A stretch of DNA of 64,000 nt from Marsupella aquatica (taxonomy: Eukaryota > Marchantiophyta), in assembly GCA_973895155.1 (NCBI GenBank), contig OZ316895.1, positions 20,646,001-20,710,000 on the forward strand, in the 5' to 3' direction. The position numbers were made by a program, and so were the translations under genes. A model generated the notes under the pieces. That model was not told where the DNA came from, did no database searches, and saw nothing but the letters and a program-made list of their open reading frames with translations. Positions 47,087 through 58,545 of the stretch are shown here, in pieces. The first letter of the stretch is position 1. Each line of letters opens with the position of its first letter.

Positions 47087-48271
47087 AAAGCATTTACAAG
47101 TAACAAAGAAAAAGCAAATGATGTGGTATGTACGTAGTGGAAGTGTAAAGGTCTGTATATAAAAGGCATAATAGAAACAAAGTACCAAAATTGAACTGAA
47201 AACCGGCGGGATGCCAATATCTGTTGGGAGCATCTAACGTATCACTATCTAGATCTTGTGTACAGAATTGACGAGCATTGTCTGAAAAAAGTTATGTCTC
47301 CAACAACGATTAAAGAAGAATTGAAAACGACAAAGAGAAACATGCCCTAAGCAAGCCAAGTCCAGACAGTCTCCCAACAAGCGTGTTTGCTTCACAAACA
47401 GCTCAAGCTTGCTTCAAGAACATGTGTAACCTAACTCAAGTACTGGCCCTAACTACATACCTAGCGGGCATGCAAGGGACATGCCGATGTACATAAGAGA
47501 CACTGTCCCTCGGCATGATAGGGTCCCATGTGTGGCCACGAACATGGCTGTCTAGTGGTTCGCAGCCGATAGAGCTCTGGAGATGCCCTTAGAGGCCAAT
47601 ACATATTGCCACTAGCTCATTACCCATGCGTTGCACAAAAGATGGTGTGAACCCAAACCCCCAAATCCGACCTCCAGTCCTAAAATCATGCATCTGTACT
47701 TTCAAAGCAGTCACCATTGTACGCAAAGGGGGTGGAGCTAAGGAAGCACCGGTGATGATGCACTTCTAAAGTGACTACACTTACTGTCCCTGACTGTAAC
47801 TCAACTGAAGAGTGCAACCTCACCATGAGTGTTTGGATTCATCCTAGGGTAGACCTGGCTTAGGTCTTCCACCCCAATTCCAAGAAACCTGTCTTTTGGA
47901 CTAGATTTGGGTTTCCTCTCTTCTCTCCTCAACATTTGTTATTATACCATACTTTTTCTAAAAAAAAGGTGGCGGTCAGGAAATGGTAGTCAGGATTTAC
48001 TTGCACATTTGCCAATATTTTTTATGAGTGAAATGTGACAAAATATAACAAGACAATAGTCTTTGGAAATTTGTAGGTCTCTCAATTCAAGTTGAAATTT
48101 GACAAGATTAGGCACTTTGGAAAGATATTCCCAAACTGTTCTGATAAACCCTCAAACATCATATAACATTTGAAAATATAGGGAGATACTAATGGGTATC
48201 AGAGAAGATGCTGAAGGTCAAACTATGATTTGGTAAATAATGAGAAGGGAATATACACATACTTTATACAG
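47087..48271. other. Spacer
   Basis: Includes a small inverted motif (GGACATGCCGA against TCGGCATG) near 47479-47515; no gene. Confidence 0.3.
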
Positions 48272-48439
48272 AAAAAGGCCAAATAGAGTACAAAAGAATA
48301 AACAAGAGAGGTCCCAAGTGGACAAAACCAAACGCAAAAGAAGTGAGCAAAAGGAAACCCCTAAAAACCAAGAAAGAGGAACTAAAACTACCGCAAATGG
48401 ACCGAGGTCCTCATCATACCTAGCAAATGTGGCAACAAG

Positions 48440-51400
48440 CTAGTGGTCTACATCAAGTGTCAAAACTAGATCGGCAAGTGGGACAGGAATGTCCTCTAGG
48501 GGGGCTAGCCGCTGCGGAGTCACACTAGCACCCACTGTCAGAGATCGATGATAGACGGCCCGAGCTTGAGCACGCTGTAAGGTGACTGAAATGCGTTGGC
48601 GAAAGTGCGTGGTCAAAACAGATAGCGGGGGCCCGGTGGGACCCATCCGTCCGTGAACATCCCGAGCAGCTTGGCGAAGAAGCCCGTCGAACTGATGATG
48701 GAGACGCCCAAATATCTCAAGAGCAAGGGGCAGGAAGCTATCAGATGAAGCTCGTGCAGCATATTTGGCCTCCTTCGTTGTTGCGGCTCGTGATGCTGCT
48801 GCCCCTGCCATTGTTGCCACTGTCCCAATGATGTCTTGGCGCAATGGGTTTGCCACCACTACATCTGCCAAAGTACGGTGACCGTCACGGACCATGGTAA
48901 GATCCACCCGTAACTGCTGTGATGGAGGACCAGGTAACTCGAGCAACACCTCCCGCCGCGTGCAGACCAAAGAGCCAGAGAGAACCTGAGCAGTCGCATC
49001 TCTCACAGCGTCGTGAACAAAAATGGTTTCGCCGCCCAAACTGCATCGAAGAAGATGGACACCTGTGGCATCACAAGGCTTCCCACAAGTGCAAGTAGGA
49101 GGTAAACCAGCAAGAAGTGGGTGGGGCAAGCCCATACGAAGACGCATGGCTGTCGCAAACTCCGCTGAAGACATCCGCAGGTGAGGAATGACTGGATTGG
49201 CCTGAAGCCAGCCTCCTGCACCCTTCCCTCCGGAAGAAAGAATCCGAGCTCGGTCCGTGTCAGGTGCCTCGGTGAGGATGCTGGAAAGGGTGAAAGCGTG
49301 CATACGCCCAGCAAGGTCTGCCTGAAGACGGACGGGGTCCAAGGATAAAAACTCCTGGAATGAAGGTAACGCAGCTCGAACAGGATCGGGTAATGATGAC
49401 CGCGCTGTGCGCAAATGAACCTGAAATGGGAGGGAACCCTCCTCGACCTCCATGAGAGATGAAAGTAAAAAAGGTCGATCCTCAGTAAGGAAACGATCAG
49501 CCAACAATGAGAAGGCGGCCGCCCACGCGCCCAAGAAGGCCAAAGGTGCAAGGCGCTCAGTGGAAGTAAGCCCAAAACTACCATGAGAAATAGGAAGACT
49601 GAGCTGTCGATGAAGCCACGGAGATGAGAGTAAAGTACCTGGCCCTAAAAGAGAGGCCAAAGTCTCACGAATGGAGACATCAAATGCTCGGAGGTGTAGA
49701 TAAAGATCCTCGGTAGGGGGATGTGTCCGAGCCAAATAGGACGCACGAGGGTGGATGCATCTCAACAACAACCCAAATGCTGCCTGAGAGTCTGCTAACT
49801 TAGGGAGCATAGGAGTAGGGGCTAAGGCAGCCTGGAGAGCGTCAGCAATGAAAGATGAGCAAAAGGAGGCGGTACCGACTGGGGAGCCAAGGACCCGAAG
49901 ACCGCCGAAAGGACGTAAGAACCCAGGGGGAAGCGCAAGATCAGAGGGTAACCCAGCTGGACTCCATGCACGACTCTTCACCGACTGAACTCGTCAACCG
50001 AGGCCCAACAAATGGGTGGAAAGGGTGGCGAGGGCAGAAGTAACAGCAACAGGTGGACCAATGATGTGGGTGTCATCTGAAAGGGAGGGGAAGATACACT
50101 GGGGGTGGGCCGCGGAGGCTTCTCATAAAGCAGTAAAATGGGCAATGGCAAAAAGAGGCCCACCCAAAGGGTCACCCTGACGTGTACCTTCTGCAGAAGA
50201 AAGAGTGGTATACACTCCTGTAGAGGTGTGATGACTATAGAAGAGGGGGGCTTCGAACCCATAAAAACAACGAACAAAGGGGATAAGGGACTGGATGTCT
50301 GGATCCGCTGGCCTCAAAGCACGAAAAATTGCTGCCCGAGAAACCGTATTGAAAGCATTGGAGACATCAACCTGGAGGACAACCCAATCAGGGTGGAGGT
50401 CCAAGGTAGTACGAATACCCGCAATAACTGTCTCACAACCGCCAGGAATGCCCACTGCAAACTGATGTGGAGAGAGATGATCCGATAGTGCAGAGCGATA
50501 CTGCGATGAAAGTGCGTGAGACACCAGACGAAGAAAAACCTCTCCAATAGCTATGGGCCGAACACCCGGTGAAGACTTAGCCATGGCCAATAAACGAGAA
50601 GCACTCAAAAGCCGAGAGACGGGAGGAGGCAAACGGCCGGCAGCAATACACTGGCAAAAGGAGAAGAAAACTGGAAAACCAGACTGAGGATCCTTAGGGG
50701 GGAATAAATCACCAAAATGCTCAAAGACATAGCCAGAGGGGCCACCAGCCGCGCAACGCGGAGCATGGAGGAAAGCATAGGTGAAGTGGTCCCTACTAAA
50801 CTGAAGATCCTCCTCAGGCTCAAAATCCTCCACGAACAAAGGGAGCTGATCATAGGGCTGCGGATGGAGATCCTGAAGGGCCGTCAAGGTGACCTCGCCA
50901 GGGGGGGTTGGTGTGGTGGGAGAAAGGGCCTGGACCGCACGACGATATTCACCAGCCTGGGCCAAACGACAAGAGCGACGAAGGCGTCTGTGCTCTGGAG
51001 GATGAGAGTGGCGAGCTGGGTTAGACAAAGCACGGGTAGTAAAGGAACGGGCTCGAAGAAAGTACTCTTCCTGAAGCTGTTCCCAATCTCCCCACAGAAA
51101 ACAATGGATACGAGAGGCAGTCTCACGATGACCCACGCGACCACCGTGACTAGGGAGGGTAAGAGTCCACTATGGAAAAAGCATGAGTAAAGACCAATAG
51201 GAGACCTCGATAGGATGCGCCAAGATAAGCTGCATGAGTTGCAACAAGGATGACCGAACTAATGGGCGCAACGCTAGTGGGATGTGGTTATAAAGGCGAG
51301 GTCTAATGTACCCTGGATGGTAGGCTGGAAGGGGGTCTAGAGAGCGAACCCAACTCCATGCCTGCTCGGAAGCCTCCAAGGAAGGAGGGGCAGAGCTAAC

Positions 51401-51964
51401 TGGGTCAAGAGGGGGCTGGGGCTGGGATTGGGCTTGCTGGCGACGTTGGCACCGGCCCCGCCCGCGGTGATGAGGAAGGGAGAGGCCAACCCAGCCACAC
51501 TCAGGACAAGTATGCAGGGGACGCTCGTCTGGGGAGGGAGCAGGGAACGACTGGACAGGAGGTGGGGGGGGAACCGACGTGGATGAAGAGGCTGGAGGGG
51601 GATGCTGGAGGGGTGGAGGGGGAATGGGCTGGGGAGAGGAGCCAGGGCGTCGATGGGGTGGGCAGTAGACTGGGGGGACTGGTAGAACATCGGGCATGGG
51701 GTCATCACGAAGATGAGAGAGATCCAATGAAGAAGAGCAAACATGAAGGCGACCACGAGGCGGGGGGGAGGAGGGGGGAGAACTGTGTGGGGGGGCTGGG
51801 CGCTTGCCCCGCGCCAATACTCTCAACGTAACATGACAGGTCGCAACCCGATAAAAGCAAAAGCGCATCAAGAAGCGACAAAAGGCCCAACCAAGACATG
51901 TGAAAAGAAAGGGAAGGCTATGGAGAGAGCCCACCGCGTCAAAATCCGAGAAGCGGCGCCACCG
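48440..51964 (-). pseudogene. Pol polyprotein of the RLE retrotransposon: ZnF, RT, CCHC, endonuclease
   Basis: One continuous frame of about 1165 codons (counted from 51934) interrupted only by TAG 51172-51170, TGA 50125-50123 and TGA 49996-49994. Three apparent ORFs are therefore one gene. Pro-rich N-terminus with a zinc finger CPECGWVGLSLPHHRGRGRC (about 143-162). RT motifs: GVRPIAIGEVFLRLVSHAL, catalytic LQVDVSNAFNTV (about 521-528), GTRQGDPLGGPLFAIA (about 586-594) and SLSDDTHIIGP with the DD pair at about 620-621, lying between the two TGA codons. The CCHC knuckle CTCGKPCDATGVHLLRC is at about 948-964, followed by VHDAVRD. The endonuclease pair is D1011 and D1024 in LRVDLTMV...LADVVVANP, fitting the PD-x(12-14)-D pattern of RLE domains. 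No ATG is found at the frame's start, so the true initiation site is unclear. Catalytic residues are preserved, which suggests recent inactivation. Confidence 0.85.
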
Positions 51965-52299
51965 CTAGCCTAGAAAACCGTTGAGCACGGGCAGGCACAG
52001 CCGGGAACAAAGCTGGAGCTCTCATCGATGTGTCCGTTGAGGAGTCGATGCGAGTGAATATCTCTCCGCTGATTTGAGCGTGCTGCTACAGCTCCCAAAG
52101 ATGGTGGAAGGTAAACTGGTCCACTAAACTTGGCAAAAACCACCTTGTCAGAACTGAAGAAGAAAGGCAACCACCAATCGGAGGAGAAACGTGGCAAGAC
52201 AGGAATGCTCCAAAGCTGATTAAGGGAAACCGTCACCAAAAATGGAGGAGTAAATCAGAATCGTAATCGGAGCCGAAAATGGTTGATATGTCACCAAAA

Positions 52300-52770
52300 G
52301 GACCGCGGTAGGGATAGATGTTGCACTCCCGGACAGGAGCTGGCCAAATCACATGAGAATGCCGGATTCCGTGAACGAGGAACTGCTACAGGACCCTAAA
52401 GCTAATTGAAAGTGAGAACGGTGGAAATTGAAGAAAAAACGTGAGAGCTAATCAAAGTCCAATCAGGGCAATAGGAGACCAATTGGACCGCTCTTGGGAT
52501 CAATCTGATGCTCCCGGAGAAGAGCTATACAAAGTACTTGAGAAATCTGAAATCCGTGAAAGATTGACCGAGATATGACCGTCGAAAGGAAGACGAAAAT
52601 CGCAGAAAAATGACTGAAAAACGACGAAAACGAATGTGACCATAAGTATGTCGATACGACACCGTTTTGTACGTGTTTTATATCGATTTGATGCGCCTCG
52701 GCAAGAGCAAGCTAATGCAACTGAGAAAACTGGATTCCGAGAAAAACTGAGTGCGAGAGGGTAATCGAAG
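52300..52770 (-). repeat. Three degenerate ~185-bp tandem units in the 5' region of the RLE element
   Basis: Recurring words TGCACTCCCGGACAGGAGCT (about 52321), TGATGCTCCCGGAGAAGAGC (about 52506) and TGATGCGCCTCGGCAAGAGC (about 52689), each followed about 40 bp later by a version of GATTCCGTGAA or GATTCCGAGAA. Spacing is about 183-186 bp. The position just upstream of the minus-strand pol frame recalls promoter monomers in some non-LTR element 5' UTRs. Confidence 0.6.
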
Positions 52771-53044
52771 TGACGCGAAAACTATGCTACAATCTGAACT
52801 CCATAGCCAGGAGCTCAAAGACCTAAGACCTCCATATAAAGGTGAGAGAAGGGCCTCCCTCAATGAGTGAAAGAGTGAAAGGTATCACTGTCTATGGGGG
52901 TTGCATGGTTCACTGGCTTGGTCCATGCAAGCATCATTTTAGGGGGAGAAGGGCAAAAAGAAACTACAGTCAGACCAATTGCATGCTTTTTCTGCTTGGT
53001 AGGGGTTCCACTTCTTAAAATAAAACTAATTGAGTTTGATTTTA

Positions 53045-53402
53045 CAGGAAAATACTTGATGGGCCCCTCTAATGAAAGATATTCCTGACTAGCATAATAT
53101 TTCAAAACATGAAACAAGTGAATATGGGCAGTGAATATGTGAGTCAGAAGTGCTAAATACTTAGTACAGAAATTCTATAAGTATTTCCAAACAAAAGCAT
53201 TGAATTGCTTCTAGATAGTACATCTTGTGGACTGACTCGTATAAAGTTGTATAGTACATTACAATTAAAAAATGGAAAAATTAAATATGACAGGTCCTGA
53301 GAAAGGGTTACAGGGACAAGGGGCCCCATTAAGTATATTTGAAAAGTTAGGGGCTTGTCAAGAATATCTTTCATTAGAGGGGCCCCATCAAGTATTTTCC
53401 TG
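53045..53402. mobile_element. Small TIR element (MITE), 358 bp, 10-bp TSD
   Basis: Terminal inverted repeats of about 45 bp: 53045-53089 begins CAGGAAAATACTTGATGGGC and is nearly the reverse complement of 53355-53402. Flanks TTTGATTTTA (53035-53044) and TTTGGTTTTA (53403-53412) match at 9 of 10. Long TIRs with 9-11 bp TSDs suggest a Mutator-like non-autonomous element. No coding capacity. Confidence 0.8.
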
Positions 53403-54038
53403 TTTGGTTTTACCTCAGAATCATCTTTTGCTTACTCTTGTAGACTCAGTTACAATACTTGATGTCAACCATTAGCGCATCACAATATTTGCACTGGTCA
53501 ATTCTCCACCCATCATTTGCTTAGTTTGGGTTTAGCCTTTGCCCTGTGTGTGTATTTCTCTTGCCTCTTTGGCTTTTACTCTATTGTACTTTGTTTGACC
53601 CTTTCTAAATAAGTGAATCCAATGTCTGTGCTTGCACCATTAGCAAGGGTGAGGCTGATTAGCAAGGGCGAGGCATGGAGGATGAGACATGAATGGCAAG
53701 TCCAGGTGTAGAGGGTGAGGACCATGAGGGAGGACGGCAAGGCCTTGGGTGCACTGGGAGGTGACAAATAGGAGATGAAGAAGGTGACCCAGGGGGTGCG
53801 GGGAAGGTGTTTTTGGTCAGGGTGTCTTTGGTCAATGAAACAATGACAAAGTTGTTTTCAATGAATGACCAAGATTTCTTCGGCCCATCAGATGACACTT
53901 AGTAAACAGATGATTTGCCATAATGCGCGGAATCGGATATTATAGTGTACTTTGGTCCATTTGTTTCCCTTTATAAAAAGCTCTCGCAGAAGTGGAATGA
54001 TGGCGTGCTGGAAATAAAGAAACTCTGGTAAAATACTC

Positions 54039-54695
54039 GAGAGAGATACTAGAAGGACCCCAAAATGGAGAAGTGTTACTTAATGGACCCTATGAGACCC
54101 CATGAGATTTTAGGACCGTTGATTTAAGGTCCATCAAGGGTATGGATCACTCTGGGGTCCATCAATATAGCATGCTCATCCTGGAACATGCTTGAGTTTT
54201 TGTCTTGTAGTGATTTGAAAGGAAATAAAATATGAGAACATAACTAGAAGGATTGGTACACAGTGACCAATGAAAAGTACAATCAAGGATGCTAGGATGT
54301 GTGCACTTAATTCAATGAATGACACTCATTCCAATAAAAACCATAAACTTAGTAAAGAAAGACATGAGGGGAATCTAAGACACAATCAGAATTATTTCTC
54401 TCATTCATGAAAATGTTCAAGTGGTGGGAACGGTTCATTTCATCTCTAACAAAATCACAAATATTAAAAGTTATAAGGGGGCTACCAAAATAAGTTCAAA
54501 ATACTTTAGAATCCTAAAAATTCATAAATTAATTAAAAATGTATATGATACACAGGTTGCCCCTTGATAAGGCACATTAAAATAAAAATATATGACACCA
54601 AAACTCTGAATAAGACAAAATCTGAAAAGTGGATTCACCATATAGCAGTTTCAAATAAAGATTTTCATTTTGGGGGTCCATCAAGAAAATCTCTC
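54039..54695. mobile_element. TIR element, 657 bp, perfect 10-bp TSD
   Basis: TAAAATACTC occurs at 54029-54038 and 54696-54705. Ends: GAGAGAGATACTAGAAGGAC at the left; reverse-complemented right end GAGAGATTTTCTTGATGGAC; both continue with CCCCAAAATG or CCCCCAAAATG. Interior is AT-rich without a transposase. It shares the CTTGATGGRCCCC motif with the 53.0-kb element. Confidence 0.78.
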
Positions 54696-54705
54696 TAAAA
54701 TACTC

Positions 54706-55499
54706 AGTCCAGTTTCGTGTCGTCTCTGTTGTCCTCATTTAAACTCCTCTGGATATAGATTACCGTACCTGGCCGAGCGAGAAGAGGAAAACCATAATTG
54801 TCCTGTCAATTATTTGGCAGCAGGACTGAATCGTAAGTACGATGTGTGAATCTGGGATTCAGGGATGGATCTTCACCTACGAGTCAGACTATTGCCAATC
54901 CTACTGGAAATCCTTATTTATGTCATTCCAATCCACCCATGAGTGTTGGAAATCCATATTCATTTGTAACTGGATCAGTGTTGAGCTGTTGATCTTGTAA
55001 GTGTACTTTATGCAGCAGAGCTCGAAAGTCTTCGTTGCAGAATTCAGACCAAAAGATGATGCGAATTACGATCTTCCTAATCTCTTCGTTTCAGTAGAAT
55101 GACTGAAGAGGTTCACAGCTTCACAGCTTCACACGTTGTTAACGGTATAGTCTGGCATTTAAAATACCCAAACGCTGTCCGAAAAGTACCAAGTCAATGC
55201 AGATGATGATTTTAATCATATTAAACTGCTCTTCAATTTGAAGATTTGATTGGTTCCATGCTTCTTCAGTCAATCTATAATTCGTGATGGAAGTTTACCA
55301 TAGAGTGTAATTTTTCTCATAGTAGAAATCTAGACTATGCCTGTGACTAGAGGGACCCTAAAATTTACCTGATGGAAACCATGTAGCTTGCCCTTTTTAG
55401 TTAACAGATACCAGGGCACCATGATTAGTCAAAAGTCTCCTTAAAATTAAAAATTGGGGCAAAGTTTTTATTTAATTTGTCCTCCCACATTTTGAGAGA
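54706..55499. other. Spacer
   Basis: Nothing recognised beyond GAGAGATAAT doublets near 55493-55511. Confidence 0.3.
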
Positions 55500-55645
55500 T
55501 AATGAGAGATAATGACACGTTAAACCACAGACCCCATTAGCCAGAATCTAAAGGTTATTCTTAAATCTAGGAAGATCTGACAGGAAAATAAGATAATGAA
55601 TATTCCATCATCTTCTCCTTCACACAAAATTAAGCTGGTCTGGAG
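55500..55645 (-). repeat. Interspersed repeat family, copy 4 (reverse)
   Basis: On the minus strand: TTGTGTGAAGGAGAAGATGA, GGAATATTC, CAGATCTTCCTAGATTTAAG and AGATTCTGGCTAATGGGG. It lacks the final part seen in copies 1 and 3. Confidence 0.55.
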
Positions 55646-57719
55646 TTCTCAAGAGACATTTGAGCTCAGTGTTTGAAAATCTTTTAATACGCTTAAGATA
55701 CTAGCATGCCATCGACTGACGACGGTATACAATTGGTCCCAAACTGTGCCCCGTGCACATACTGAGGCCACTCCAAATAAAACAAAGGGAAACTTGCTTC
55801 GAAAGAGTTCTCAGGCGGAATTATACGGGGTACTAATCAATCATTTTCATGTCTTTCCATTTATTCTTGGTAGGTGAGGTTCTGTACAGGGAAACCAACT
55901 CCAAGCAGACAGTACCGATAACACAAGACCTGGTCAACAGTGAAAGGATCGAAGAAAAATCTAAGGGAAAGACTTTCATAAGATGGGAAAGTACCAAACA
56001 GCGAAGGACCACACAATACATGTTGACAACGATATCCCTCGTGAGCCTGTGATTAAGTTGATAGTTGAAGCTGTTTCTTTCTTTGGGTCCTTAGATCCTG
56101 GGTTGCAAGTACAAGATCTAACTTTCAATTGGAGAAATGCTTTTCCTCGACTGTGGCACGTTCGTGCGGTCAGCGAATCAGGAAATTGAATTCATGAGCA
56201 GACAATGAATTTAGTGAAATGATCTAGATATACGTGAAAATATCTATTTCAGGAGTGGTTGGCATTATAGCAGCTGCTGCAGTTGAGGTGCAGTGGCTTG
56301 AATTGATGCCATTGAAGCTTGCCGGCTAGATGGTCGCCAATTTGTATATGCTCTAGAGATCGTCAATCTGTTGGCCTTCTCGTGAGTGAGGAACAAGTCT
56401 AGTCGGATAAGTCCATCCACCGACAATGATATAGAACTAGTCGGAGAGCAAGTACTGGAGTGTACAAGAATAACGTGCACAATCAACTTAGTTTATTGAT
56501 CAAGACTTATTTTGCAGAGATCTAACAGATCGACCTAGATTCGAGGAGAGAAGACTCGTCCAGATGGGTGAAGTTAGTATCATTCAGTGGATGTTGTCTA
56601 CGTGTCTTGCACCTTCAGGCTTAAGGAATTTAAAAGCGTCATGGATTCAATGCTTGCGGATCACCTTCAAACGTTTGCCTCAGGCTTTCCGCGAATTGAA
56701 ATTACTTTCCTTGGCCGCAAATATTAATAGCGATCCCAGCCCGGATCCCAGAAACCAGAAATCGGCATAGGCTGTCTGCAACAAGCTCGATGGCCCTGAC
56801 GTTTTCTCCGGGAGCTAGTTAGCTCGACTTGAAGTTGAAGGCCGTGTCTACCAAGCCGATCCTGATCTTGCTGCTTACTTGCAAAGACGAGCCCAACCTT
56901 AAAACCAAACACAGATTTATAATGGTATTGTTGAAGATTGCATTCAATTTTAGTGTTTCCAAGTTTCAACTTGTGAAAGCTGTATCTCACGGGTCCGAGA
57001 AGCTCTTACTGATCCTTAATCACCTTCAATACCGTGATACATGACAGGAACAGAGTACAGTGGCCCAAGTTCAGAAGAAACCTAACGACACGTGATTTTG
57101 TAAATTGAAATTGTCCAACACTCGCCATAAGTCTTGTCTACTTGGAATCGACTGGTGAGAACAGTTTCTCTCTCTGTCAATGGGAGAAGAACTGCAATAA
57201 ATTACCTGTCCTGAGATTAGCTCGTGAATGACTTCGATCTTCCAACAATCTTGGACTTGCAGAGATTCAGACAAATTGAGAGCAGGGATTCATTTCTATT
57301 GGACCCGCATATGGAGACATTGATGCGACCACATACCAAAATAAACCCTTAGTTTTCTATTTTTGGTCCAGAAACGAAAACTCTCTTGACCAGATACAGT
57401 TCATGGACATCATTCTACTAATTCAGCATGTAAACCCCAAACTTCCAACCTTTTGAAGATGACATGACTCTACCACTGATATAAAATGTTTACGATCCGG
57501 ATCACCACTTCTGACTCATGGATTGGAAACGAGGACTGGAGGCCTTTACTTGACATTGGCAGATTTCAACACAATTCATTGTGTCTCCGACAATAAGGTT
57601 GATCCCATTGATCAGCAATCTAAAGTTCTTAAGAAATGTTCGCCTTTCTTGAAACAAGGGATCAGACGTGAGAAGCACTGTCCCTGTCAAGAGCAAGCTT
57701 TAATTTTTAATAGGATTTG
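55646..57719. other. Spacer
   Basis: Several 60-90 codon frames without family match; the frame at 55983-56189 (PVIKLIVEAVSFFGSLDPGL) looks protein-like but has no partner exon I can find. Confidence 0.3.
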
Positions 57720-58545
57720 CAGAGTAGAATTATCCCTGTGAAGAATTATTCGCTGATGAACGGGATATAATTATGAGTGACGTAAGAGACATGCAGCGAT
57801 TAGGTGTCAACGGGATTCATCTCTAAACTTACTGCTGCTTTGAATTAAATGAGAATGAACAATCAGTCGACTCTTGTGAGGAAGAACTTAATTCTGTCCT
57901 TTGATAAAGGAAGGGATTATGAGTGACGTAAGAGACATGCAGGAATCAGGTGTCAATGGGATTCATCTCCCAATCTACTGCTTTGAATTAAATGAGAATG
58001 AATACATGACTCAACTCTTGTGAGGAAGAACTTCGTTCTGTCCTCTGATAGAGGAAGGGATTATGAGTGACGCAAGAGACATGCAGTGATCAGGTGTTAA
58101 CGGGATCCATCTCCCAACCTACTGATTTGAATTAAATGGGAATGAAAGCAGGATTCGAACCTTGCGAGAAGAACTCATTCTGTCTTTTGGTAAAGGAAGG
58201 ACCTTGTGAGGAAGAACTTCATTCTGTCATTTCATGAATGAAGGGATCATGAGTGACGTAAGAGACATGCAGCGAACAGGTCTCAATGGGATTCATCTTC
58301 CAACTTACCGCTTTGAATTAAATGAGAATGAAAACATGATCTCTTTGTGAGGAAGAACTTCATTTTGTTTTTTGGCAAACGAAAGAATTACTATTGACGT
58401 AAGAGACATGCAGCGATCAGGAGTCAACGGGATTCATCTCCCAGCTGACTGCTTTGAAATAAATGAGAATGAAACCATAATTCGACTGTTGTGAGGAAGA
58501 ACGTCATTCTGTCTTTGATAAATCAAGGGATGACGTAAAACCCAT
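57720..58545 (+). repeat. ~145-bp tandem array, about 5.5 units
   Basis: GAGTGACGTAAGAGACATGC or close forms start at 57775, 57921, 58065, 58251 and 58393. Units also carry GGGATTCATCTCCCAA, CTTTGAATTAAATGAGAATG and TTGTGAGGAAGAACTTCATT. The 186-bp interval at 58065-58251 has an internal duplication of the GAGGAAGAACTTCATTCTG part. Confidence 0.85.

Larger units (their letters stand above)
48272..52850 (-). mobile_element. RLE-type non-LTR retrotransposon (R2/NeSL/Utopia-like architecture), decayed
   Basis: A minus-strand element with, in order, a 5' region of tandem units (about 52760-52300), one long pol frame (about 51964-48440) and a 3' UTR ending near 48272. The pol product has an N-terminal zinc finger, a reverse transcriptase, then a CCHC knuckle and a PD-(D/E)XK-type restriction-like endonuclease at the C-terminus. 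There is no APE endonuclease, unlike the L1-type LINE at 41-45 kb. The 3' limit is set by alignment with a second, 3'-only copy at 17741-17900. The 5' limit is approximate and no TSD was found. The clade (R2, NeSL, HeRo or Utopia) cannot be decided by eye. Confidence 0.82.

Noticed and set aside
46883-47233. 116-codon minus-strand frame with membrane-like segments
   Set aside because: It spans the 22-bp hairpin, has no family match, and an alternative frame of similar length overlaps it.
50138-51190. Long plus-strand frames opposite the RLE pol gene
   Set aside because: They are shadows of the GC-rich minus-strand coding frame, which has all the motifs.
58152-58162. GGATTCGAACC, a perfect reverse B box
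   Set aside because: It lies inside one unit of the 145-bp tandem array; other units lack it and no A box or cloverleaf is present, so it is not a tRNA or SINE.
57720-58545. Regularly spaced repeats that could suggest a CRISPR array
   Set aside because: Units are diverged and directly tandem, without conserved short repeats and unique spacers, and the genome is eukaryotic.
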